From: Flavobacterium tiangeerense | Lineage (GTDB): Bacteria; Bacteroidota; Bacteroidia; Flavobacteriales; Flavobacteriaceae | Length of the DNA stretch: 40,025 nt | NCBI RefSeq assembly: GCF_007830355.1 | Contig: NZ_VLKO01000017.1 | Span: forward strand, 1 to 40,025 | Direction: 5' to 3' | Part shown: positions 34,655 through 40,025 of the stretch, piece after piece | How positions within the stretch are numbered: position 1 is the stretch's first letter | How the letters are laid out: each line of letters opens with the position of its first letter | Translations under genes and position numbers: made by a program | Notes under the pieces: model-generated | Told to the model about the DNA's origin: nothing | The model's database searches: none | What the model saw: the letters and a program-made list of their open reading frames with translations, nothing else

Positions 34655-34891
34655 CTAGTCAATTTGTTCTTCGATATAAATTCCCAGCGTAAATGGGCTA
34701 CCCAATGCTTGTTCCGAAATATTGATTCCTTCAGTAATTATCAAACCAGCGGTGGCTCTTTGGGTAAAATACAAAACGGTTAAATCATTGGGGATTCCTT
34801 TGCCTTCTCCACGAGCACCTGTCATAGGTGCCATTGCTATACTGTCTGCTAGACTTAAGTTTCCAATTTTATTTGATTGTAATAATTTCAT
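34655..34891 (-). pseudogene. N-terminal fragment of an Old Yellow Enzyme (NADH:flavin oxidoreductase)
   Basis: Seventy-eight codons remain of a protein that should be about 360. MKLLQSNKIGNLSLADSIAM, then APMTGARG, IPNDLTVLYFTQRATAGLII and TEGINISEQALGSPFTLGIY are the first two strands and FMN-binding region of OYE-family alkene reductases. It ends EEQID followed by a TAG formed at the junction with the restriction-operon remnant. The catalytic Tyr and the substrate-binding His pair are lost, so it cannot be active. The start overlaps the pirin gene end by 23 nt, showing that the intact ancestor was translationally coupled to pirin. Confidence 0.88.
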
Positions 34892-35759
34892 TTTTCTTAT
34901 TTAGATTAATTTCTCCGTATTTACCATCATAAAAATCTCGATAGGCATTACATATTTCAGCTAGTGAGTTCATCACAAACGGACCTTCTGATACAATGGG
35001 TTCTGTATATTCTTCGCCACCAAATACTATAACATCAATTCCGGTTTGAGAGCTGTTTTTTATTTCGATTTCTCCTGCTTTTCTTCCAAATTCCACGAAC
35101 TCTCCCGCTTGAAATTCGGCATCATTGAGTATTGCATTTTGCGTGGTCAAAAAAGTGGCAGCTTCAATTTTATTTTCCAAATTGATTGAAAATTGTTTTC
35201 CTGATTCTAAATAAATGTGATATAAAAACTGCTCGGAATAATTTGGAATTTTAGAACTCAAATTTTCATAGTTGCCTACAATTACTTTTATCCAACCAGC
35301 GTTGTCTGGCAATATTTTTTTAGGCACTTGATCTGCTTGAATGGCTATATGAGCTGGACTTTCTGCTTTGTTTTTTGCAGGCAGATTGATCCAAAACTGA
35401 AAGCCGTGAATTATTTTACTATCGGTTTGAGAATCATAATTAAAATTTTCGTCGTGTACGATTCCATTACCAGCTTTCATCCATTGCATACCGCCCGAAT
35501 GTATTTTACCAGTATGTCCTGCACTGTCAAAATGCTCTACTTCGCCCTGAAGAATATAGGTTAAGGTTGCAATACCACGATGTGGATGAGCCCCCATACC
35601 ATTTTTAGTGGTACTTGTTTTAATAGCCGGAGCCACATAATCAAGAAATACAAATGGCCCAACTTTTTTTGTATAATGATTTGGCAATATTCGATTGATA
35701 GTCAAAGGACCAAGATTGGTTATATTACCTTTTGTTGAAAAACTGGTTTCTTTTTTCAT
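34869..35759 (-). CDS. Pirin family protein
   Basis: A 296-residue bicupin of the pirin family; bacterial members such as YhhW bind a metal and can show quercetin 2,3-dioxygenase activity. The N-terminal cupin (about 40-135) has the metal-ligand motifs GAHPHRGIATLTYILQGEVE (two His) and GNGIVHDENF (His and acidic). The C-terminal cupin (about 175-280) has VFGGEEYTEPIVSEGPFVMN, the usual pirin C-terminal signature. No signal peptide, so cytosolic. Length is typical. It precedes and overlaps the truncated OYE gene. Upstream at 35862-35878 is a perfect-armed palindrome that may be an operator. Confidence 0.9.
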   Translation of the reverse strand: MKKETSFSTKGNITNLGPLTINRILPNHYTKKVGPFVFLDYVAPAIKTSTTKNGMGAHPHRGIATLTYILQGEVEHFDSAGHTGKIHSGGMQWMKAGNGIVHDENFNYDSQTDSKIIHGFQFWINLPAKNKAESPAHIAIQADQVPKKILPDNAGWIKVIVGNYENLSSKIPNYSEQFLYHIYLESGKQFSINLENKIEAATFLTTQNAILNDAEFQAGEFVEFGRKAGEIEIKNSSQTGIDVIVFGGEEYTEPIVSEGPFVMNSLAEICNAYRDFYDGKYGEINLNKKNEIITIK

Positions 35760-35861
35760 GCGTGCAGCATTTAATTCATTATCAACTTTAATTTAACTTA
35801 ACTTCTGTTTTTTTTACTATTAAAATGGCTTGCAGAAAAAAACATTAACAAGTTTTTATTT

Positions 35862-35878
35862 ATTTTACAATGTAAAAT
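35862..35878. promoter_or_regulatory. 17-bp palindrome upstream of pirin
   Basis: ATTTTACAATGTAAAAT: perfect 8-bp arms around one central base, about 100 bp upstream of the pirin start. It shares ACAATGTAA with a site upstream of the Crp/Fnr gene (37213-37221). A candidate operator for a dimeric regulator, possibly that Crp/Fnr protein. Confidence 0.45.
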
Positions 35879-35915
35879 TGCAACAGAAATACCTTTTAAA
35901 ACAATGCGTTATGAT

Positions 35916-35946
35916 AAAAAAACCGCTGACAAATATCAACGGTTTT
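35916..35946 (-). terminator. Terminator of the NTF2-like gene at 35985
   Basis: Minus strand AAACCGTTGA, a short loop TATTTG, TCAGCGGTTTTTTT; one G-U pair in a 10-bp stem, with a T tract. Nearly identical to the terminator at 36505-36536. Confidence 0.88.
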
Positions 35947-35984
35947 GAAATTAACTTAAAACTATTAGGTTTTAATTGGAATTA

Positions 35985-36413
35985 TTATTCTGCAAAACTT
36001 CCACCACTCATCGCTTTTTGAAAAGCTTGAGGATTCCAGTATTCACGGTAGTTTACAACCAACCCATCACGAAAAGTTACAAAAGTAGCATAACTCATTT
36101 CGTACGGATTACTGTTTCCAATTACCACACCAGATACACTCCATTCGGCAATAGCAACATTTTCGTCATCAGTACCATATATTTTTAAGGTTGGTAACGA
36201 TTTTACATCAATAAAACTGGGATAGTCTTTTAAGTAAGCATATAACGCTTCACGACCTTCAAATCTCGCTTGCATACCTTCTGGTGCAAAAGGGAATTCG
36301 GCTACTACGTCTTCGGCACAAAGCTCTGACCAACCTTTCATATCTTTGGCAAGAAATCTGTCTAAAGTGTTACGAAGTAATTGAGTTGCTGGTGTGTTTT
36401 TTGAATTTTCCAT
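35985..36413 (-). CDS. NTF2-like / SnoaL-domain protein
   Basis: A 142-residue cytosolic protein of the NTF2-like superfamily (cone-shaped fold of SnoaL cyclases and ketosteroid isomerases). Helix DRFLAKDMKGWSELCAEDVV is followed by EFPFAPEGM, YLKDYPSF and FRDGLVVNYREYWNP, the last strand pair closing the pocket. Members range from isomerases to ligand-binding proteins, so no reaction can be assigned. It is an isolated minus-strand unit with its own terminator, placed between pirin and the Crp/Fnr gene. It may take part in handling the same small molecules, by context only. Confidence 0.85.
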   Translation of the reverse strand: MENSKNTPATQLLRNTLDRFLAKDMKGWSELCAEDVVAEFPFAPEGMQARFEGREALYAYLKDYPSFIDVKSLPTLKIYGTDDENVAIAEWSVSGVVIGNSNPYEMSYATFVTFRDGLVVNYREYWNPQAFQKAMSGGSFAE

Positions 36414-36504
36414 TTTTCTTTAAATTTTGAGTATTATTTTTTTTTATTCATTTTGATAGGACAAAGTTGCATCAATGGCAAGACTTGTTACAATGAGATA
36501 TGAT

Positions 36505-36536
36505 AAAAAAAACCGTTGACAAATGTCAACGGTTTT
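36505..36536 (-). terminator. Terminator of the Crp/Fnr gene
   Basis: A perfect stem AAAACCGTTGAC / GTCAACGGTTTT with a 4-nt loop and a run of about eight T on the minus strand, 23 bp past the gene stop. Confidence 0.92.
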
Positions 36537-36558
36537 GGTAAAATTTTAAATTGAGTCT

Positions 36559-37140
36559 TTACTTTATAGCTTGTTTTCTAATTCGGCTCAAGGTTTCTTT
36601 GGTTATCCCTAAAAAAGAAGCGATAAGATGTTGCGGAAACCGTTGAATAAATTGAGGATGATTTTTAGCAAACTCTTCATAGCGTTTTTCGGCTGTATTG
36701 CTAATAGTAGAATTTAATCTTCGTTGGTTAGCAATGGCATTTCGTTCGTCCATTAAGCGGATCATTTCTGTAATAGAAGGAATTTTTGCCATTAAATCTA
36801 GCATGTCGGCTCTGGTTACAAGTAATATATCGGTATCTTCCCAAGCATCAATATTATAAATAGAAGGTGTAAGCATGGTAGAACTTTCTCGGTCGTTTGC
36901 CCAATAATTTTCAATGAATAGTTGTACCATATGTTCTACACCTTTTTCGTCTACTCGGTATTGTCGCATTGCTCCTTTTACAATAAAACCAGCGTATTTA
37001 CAAACATCGCCTTCTTGTAAAAAATATTGTTTTTTTCTTAACTTTTTGGGTTGAAAAGTAGCTACGATCAAGGCTTGTTCTTCGTTTGTAAGTGGTGAAG
37101 AAGCATATTGGTTGATGTAGGTAATAAGATTTTGGTGCAT
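36559..37140 (-). CDS. Crp/Fnr family transcriptional regulator
   Basis: A 193-residue regulator. The N-terminal cyclic-nucleotide-binding-like beta barrel (about 15-115) has KKQYFLQEGDVCKYAGFIVK and VDEKGVEHMVQLF. A dimer helix follows, then a short winged helix (about 145-193) with RFPQHLIASFLGITKETLSRIRKQAIK as recognition motif. There is no Fnr-type N-terminal Cys cluster, and the Arg/Ser cAMP-binding signature of E. coli Crp is not evident, so the ligand is unknown. It is monocistronic, with a -7 element about 40 bp upstream and a strong terminator. It is a plausible regulator of neighbouring genes and of itself. Confidence 0.88.
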   Translation of the reverse strand: MHQNLITYINQYASSPLTNEEQALIVATFQPKKLRKKQYFLQEGDVCKYAGFIVKGAMRQYRVDEKGVEHMVQLFIENYWANDRESSTMLTPSIYNIDAWEDTDILLVTRADMLDLMAKIPSITEMIRLMDERNAIANQRRLNSTISNTAEKRYEEFAKNHPQFIQRFPQHLIASFLGITKETLSRIRKQAIK

Positions 37141-37182
37141 CGATTTTGATGATTAAATTAAAAGAGGCAAGCTGAAAAAGAA

Positions 37183-37216
37183 CAAATTTACTGTTTGATA
37201 GCCGTATTAATGACAA
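37183..37216 (-). promoter_or_regulatory. Crp/Fnr-gene promoter
   Basis: On the minus strand TTG (37216-37214) is followed 23 nt later by TAAATTTG (37190-37183), a match to TTG / TAnnTTTG with long spacing. The word ACAATGTAA, shared with the palindrome at 35862, overlaps the -33 element. Confidence 0.45.
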
Positions 37217-37238
37217 TGTAAGATACAAAAAATGATTT

Positions 37239-37700
37239 TTATTTTATTGCATCATTCACCGTTTGGCTATCTACAAACTGTTCGAAACTAATAATTTTAC
37301 TGTCTTTTAATTTCCAAACGTGAGCCACTCTGGCGGTGAATGATTTGCCTGTAATTTTATAAGTTCCTGTATAGGTGCCATAAGCAACAACTTTATCATC
37401 ACTAGCAACATAATCCTCTGGCGTAAATTTATAATCGATCCATTCGCTTCCTAATCGGCTAAAAACATTTTTAGATACGTCTTCTAAACCAGTGTAAGTT
37501 CCTGCATACGGAAAACCTTTGGCTTCTGTCCAAGAAATGTCATCCGCTACATATTTAGCCAAATTTTTACCGTTTTCTTCCGAAGTTTTTCCTTCGTAAG
37601 TACTTTTTATAATGTCAAGATTTGTCATTGCTTCTTTATTTAAAGAACAGCTTGACAATGCCAATAACATCGCCAAGCTCTATAGAGTTGATTTTACCAT
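37239..37700 (-). pseudogene. NTF2-like lipoprotein gene with a nonsense codon in its signal peptide
   Basis: The natural start is ATG 37700-37698, which overlaps the stop of the MBL-fold gene (ATGGTAA). The frame reads MVKSTL, then TAG (37682-37680), then SLAMLLALSSCSLNKEAMTN, a hydrophobic core and lipobox (SSC). The stop thus cuts the signal peptide between its charged end and its core. Downstream is an intact SnoaL/NTF2-like domain (STYEGKTSEENGKNLAKYVA, KGFPYAGTYTGLEDV, ARVAHVWKLKDSKIISFEQF). Reinitiation at TTG 37676 or ATG 37670 could give a product, but without a basic N-terminus and probably not exported well. It is the third gene of the DsbA-like/MBL operon. Confidence 0.7.
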
Positions 37701-38584
37701 TTCATTTCTCCAGTGTTTACTTTTGCACCTATCATCAAGGCAGTTTCAAAAGTAAGTGTTGGATATTTTGATTTTAAAGCTGTAATTAAAGCCTCAGAAG
37801 TTTTGTTAGTTTTTAAAGCTTCTTCATAGAATTGTATGTAAGTTTTCGTATGATTTACGGCAGTTACATCAAATGGGGAATTTGAATTGGCGTGAGCCGG
37901 AACTACAATTTCAGGTTTCAAAGCAGAGATTTTATCTAAAACAGAAATCCAGTTTTCGCGAGCTTCTGTAGTTTGTGCATCTGCCATCCAAAGATGAAAA
38001 GTCGTTCCAAAAACATTAATTCCGCCAACAGCTGCTTTGATAGAAGGAATACAAATAAATGTTTTTTTAGGAAATTCATCCAAACCAATTATTTCTAATT
38101 GCTGTCCTTCTATTTCAATACTGTTTCCTTTTAAAACTTGTGGCAAAACAACATTTGAAGTGATGGCTTTACCTAATCGTTCGCCCCAAACATCTAGTTT
38201 TTTTTGAGCTGTAACTTTGATTGCCTCTACTGTAGCTGGCGAAGCATAAGCCACAGCATCAGGGAAATATTTTTTGAATATTTCCAATCCAAAATAATAA
38301 TCCGGATCTGCGTGAGAAACGTAAATAGCGGTTAGTTTTTTGCCACTTGCTTTGATTTCTGCAGCTACTTTTTCGGCATCCGCCAAAGTGAATTGTGCAT
38401 CGATGAGAACGGCATCTTTTTTACCCGATACTATTACCGATGCTACACCAAAACTATTTTCTGATGCGTTGTAAACTTGAATTGTTAAGTCTTTAGTTTC
38501 GATTGTTTTGAAAGTTTGTGCTTGTGTTTCCATGTTTAATAGGATTAAGGTTGCTAAAAATATTGTTGCAAAAATTTGTTTCAT
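37694..38584 (-). CDS. Periplasmic MBL-fold protein with altered metal motif
   Basis: A 296-residue metallo-beta-lactamase-fold protein with a signal peptide (MKQIFATIFLATLILLNMET, cut near TQAQ). Fold landmarks are VLIDAQFTLADAEKV, the loop VSHADPDYYFG (89-99), VGGINVFGTTFHLW and VVPAHANSN. The usual HxHxDH reads HADPDY (His91, Asp93, Asp95, Tyr96), so two of the three His ligands of the motif are replaced. I recall that HxDPDxYFG loops occur in other members of this branch, so it may be a family feature. The reaction is unknown. It starts 15 bp after the DsbA-like gene and overlaps the next gene by 7 nt. Confidence 0.85.
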   Translation of the reverse strand: MKQIFATIFLATLILLNMETQAQTFKTIETKDLTIQVYNASENSFGVASVIVSGKKDAVLIDAQFTLADAEKVAAEIKASGKKLTAIYVSHADPDYYFGLEIFKKYFPDAVAYASPATVEAIKVTAQKKLDVWGERLGKAITSNVVLPQVLKGNSIEIEGQQLEIIGLDEFPKKTFICIPSIKAAVGGINVFGTTFHLWMADAQTTEARENWISVLDKISALKPEIVVPAHANSNSPFDVTAVNHTKTYIQFYEEALKTNKTSEALITALKSKYPTLTFETALMIGAKVNTGEMKW

Positions 38585-38599
38585 TTTTCAATTATTAAA

Positions 38600-39226
38600 T
38601 TAGTTCAAAAAAAGTATGTCAATTTGTTTTTGAATCGCTTCAAATGGAGCATAACCTTGTTCTAAAATATACAGATTGCCTTCTTTTTCTGCCAGAAGTG
38701 TTGGATAAGAACTGGCGTATTGTTGTGCCAAAGTAAAGTTTTCTTGTGTTTCTTTTTTGATGGTTTCAGAATAAAACACCTCTAAAAAATCGCTTTTATC
38801 TAATCCTAAATTTTCACAAATATTCAAATACGTTTGGTCATCATTCAAATCTTTTCCGTGTAGATACCTTGCTTTCTGAACTTCAATAGCGAAAGGAATA
38901 GCTTCTGAAGCCCATAATTTCTTTACAGTAACAATCGCTCTTGATGGAATTTCGCTGTCTAAAATGATACTTTCATTTTCTATAAATTCAAAATAGCCTT
39001 TTCCAAATTCAGTTCCTGTAGTTTGCTGTACTTGTGGATCGTGCTTTTTGATAAATTGTGCCATTGGTTTGGATTGTTTTCTGGCATTTTCTCCAATCCA
39101 CATTCCAGCAGGTAAAATCTCAAAAGTTAGCTTGTCTTTGTATTTATCGTATAATTTTTGGGTGTTGTTGCTGTTTCCATAACACCAACCACAAAGCGGA
39201 TCCATTATATAAATTAATTTATTCAT
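38600..39226 (-). CDS. DsbA-family (FrnE-like) thioredoxin-fold protein
   Basis: A 208-residue protein with the thioredoxin-fold active site CGWC at residues 12-15 in YIMDPLCGWCYGN, followed by the helical insertion and C-terminal strand-helix of DsbA/FrnE proteins. SSYPTLLAEKEGNLYILEQG contains the cis-Pro segment. No signal peptide, so it works in the cytosol, unlike periplasmic DsbA. Such FrnE-like proteins are linked to oxidative-stress tolerance in other bacteria. It is the first gene of a three-gene minus-strand operon and is divergent from an HxlR regulator gene 159 bp away, which probably controls it. Confidence 0.87.
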   Translation of the reverse strand: MNKLIYIMDPLCGWCYGNSNNTQKLYDKYKDKLTFEILPAGMWIGENARKQSKPMAQFIKKHDPQVQQTTGTEFGKGYFEFIENESIILDSEIPSRAIVTVKKLWASEAIPFAIEVQKARYLHGKDLNDDQTYLNICENLGLDKSDFLEVFYSETIKKETQENFTLAQQYASSYPTLLAEKEGNLYILEQGYAPFEAIQKQIDILFLN

Positions 39227-39328
39227 CGTTTTATACTATAATTTGAGTAGGTCTAGTAATTTAATATTGATTACTATATCTGTATGAATTTATCTTTTAA
39301 TGATTTACAAAACTAAAGCAAATTAGTT

Positions 39329-39336
39329 TACTTTTG
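39329..39336 (+). promoter_or_regulatory. Candidate promoter -7 element of the HxlR gene
   Basis: TACTTTTG fits TAnnTTTG, 49 bp upstream of the ATG. No TTG at -33. The GTAAC repeats start just downstream, over the expected transcription start. Confidence 0.45.
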
Positions 39337-39341
39337 TAATA

Positions 39342-39383
39342 TAGTAACAAAAAGTAATGGTAACAATAAGGTAACATAGTAAC
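39342..39383 (+). promoter_or_regulatory. Cluster of GTAAC repeats, candidate HxlR operator
   Basis: TAGTAAC (39342-39348), AGTAATG (39353-39359), GGTAAC (39359-39364), GGTAAC (39370-39375) and TAGTAAC (39377-39383) fill the 45 bp before the HxlR start codon. Five near-identical direct words in so short a leader, right after the -7 element, suggest repressor binding by the encoded regulator. Confidence 0.55.
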
Positions 39384-39385
39384 TT

Positions 39386-39736
39386 ATGGAAGAAAAACTA
39401 AATGAAGAATCAGAGTGTACTTTAATAATTAGAGCCGCACACGATGCAATGGATGTACTTAATGGCAAATGGAAGATTCCAATTATTGCGGTACTTTGTT
39501 TCAGTAAAAAAAGGTATTCTGATCTTTTAAAAGAAATTAAAGGAATATCAGGGAAAATGTTGAGCAAAGAATTAAAGGATATGGAATTGAATCAGCTTTT
39601 AAAAAGAACCGTTTTAGAAACGCAGCCAATAACCGTAGAATACGAACTTACTGAACACGGGATTAAATTAAAGGACTCAATTAAACAACTTGCTATTTGG
39701 GGTACAGCATACAGAAAAGAAATTATTAAAGAGTAA
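39386..39736 (+). CDS. HxlR-family winged-helix transcriptional regulator
   Basis: A 116-residue regulator of the HxlR (MarR-like) family, many of which sense redox or electrophilic stress. Seen are AHDAMDVLNGKWKIPIIAVL, KKRYSDLLKEIKGISGKMLS (recognition helix region), KELKDMELNQLLKRTV and the wing VEYELTEHGIKLKDSI. The single Cys near the N-terminus (CTLIIRA) and another in LCFSKKRY could serve as thiol sensors, as Cys does in HypR and YodB; this is inference. It is divergent from the DsbA-like/MBL operon. GTAAC repeats in its leader may be its operator. Confidence 0.9.
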   Translation: MEEKLNEESECTLIIRAAHDAMDVLNGKWKIPIIAVLCFSKKRYSDLLKEIKGISGKMLSKELKDMELNQLLKRTVLETQPITVEYELTEHGIKLKDSIKQLAIWGTAYRKEIIKE

Positions 39737-39765
39737 GAACCATTTTACTCTTTAATAATTTCTAT

Positions 39766-39873
39766 TAAAATGTATTGTGAATTTATTTCGTAAAAAACCT
39801 TTAGAAGCTAGTTTAGAGGGGGAAGGAAAATTGTTTTTTTTCCTATTCAGATTATATAATCTTTTTGTGTAAT
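39766..39873 (+). pseudogene. 3' scrap of a decayed ISAon1-like transposase
   Basis: The plus strand, with internal stops, reads KTFRS-stop-FRGGRKIVFFP and onward. This parallels the 3' end of the relic at 345-1694 (KAFRSKFRGVGSIEFFLFG). It is followed by CTCAACTTTTTACCTGGATCC (39874-39895 region), resembling an IS terminal repeat. Only the last 35 codons remain. It lies between the HxlR gene and the intact right IS end. Confidence 0.7.
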
Positions 39874-39930
39874 CCTCAACTTTTTACCTGGATCCCTTTT
39901 GAACTTGATCCAATTGTATTGACATATTTT

Positions 39931-40025
39931 GGATCAAGTCTGAAAGTTGTGGGGAAATATTAAAAACCGGTTATTTGTATTTTAAAAAATACAGAAATGC
40001 AGGATTCTTTTAAAGAACTTATCAA
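39931..40025 (+). mobile_element. Insertion sequence, partial (right edge of window)
   Basis: A perfect inverted copy of 225-319 over 95 bp. The IS end starts GGATCAAGTCTGAAAGTTG and the transposase reads rightward out of the window. The preceding bases contain CTTGATCCAA (39914-39923), an inverted match to the junction word TTGGATCAAG, perhaps a further old IS end. Confidence 0.9.
39997..40025 (+). CDS. Transposase N-terminus (partial, right copy)
   Basis: Nine codons (MQDSFKELI) are visible, identical to the first codons of the left copy at 253. The rest lies beyond the window edge. Confidence 0.75.

Noticed and set aside
34492..34692. Stand-alone 66-codon gene
   Set aside because: It is the continuation, after an in-frame TAA, of the broken gene starting at 34153, and its last codons are antisense to the truncated Old Yellow Enzyme gene.
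1..40025. CRISPR arrays, tRNA, rRNA or prophage modules
   Set aside because: No regularly spaced repeats, tRNA-like cloverleaf, rRNA or phage structural genes were recognised anywhere in the window.

Overview
The window is AT-rich DNA from a member of the Bacteroidota, almost certainly a Flavobacterium-like gliding bacterium. It carries gldJ next to porU and porV (gliding and type IX secretion). Several promoters match the Bacteroidota form TTG / TAnnTTTG, and lipobox lipoproteins and a flavobacterial type of intergenic repeat are present. Both window edges lie inside copies of one insertion sequence in inverted orientation (95 bp perfect inverted repeat, 225-319 against 39931-40025). The 40 kb may therefore be a complete contig broken at repeats.

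Layout. 1-1694: the left IS end, abutting a full-length but heavily decayed relative of the same IS. 1695-2700: no convincing gene. 2701-14340: conserved core with murF, gldJ (both minus), then porU, porV, cdd, pdhA and the PDH E2 gene (plus). 14341-17312: a RidA-like protein, a glycosyltransferase and miaE, with two flavobacterial intergenic repeats. 17408-28519: a five-gene tripartite ABC efflux operon (adaptor, ATPase, two tandem MacB-like permeases, TolC-like protein), divergent from an NtrC-type regulator and its histidine kinase. Two palindromes 21 bp apart in the shared intergenic region look like the regulator's enhancer sites. 28520-34655: an accessory, decaying island with an unknown CxxCH lipoprotein, an unknown 207-residue protein, a frameshifted coiled-coil gene, and remnants of a type I restriction operon (hsdR start joined to hsdS end). 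34655-39736: a redox or electrophile-response-like cluster (truncated Old Yellow Enzyme, pirin, two NTF2-like proteins, a Crp/Fnr regulator, an MBL-fold protein and a DsbA-like protein, all minus) controlled in part by a divergent HxlR regulator. 39766-40025: a 3' scrap of another decayed IS and the right IS end.

How the genes work together. GldJ, PorU and PorV belong to the gliding/T9SS machinery. PorU and PorV act at the outer membrane to remove the C-terminal signal of secreted proteins and attach them to the surface. PdhA and E2 are two of the PDH complex subunits; E1-beta and E3 are not here. The efflux operon and its two-component system form a self-contained signal-and-export module. 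No wholly new defence or mobile system is demonstrated. The least explained intact genes are the CxxCH lipoprotein and its 207-residue neighbour. The clearest regulatory discovery candidate is the paired-palindrome region upstream of the efflux operon.

All family calls come from reading the sequence; no database search was run.
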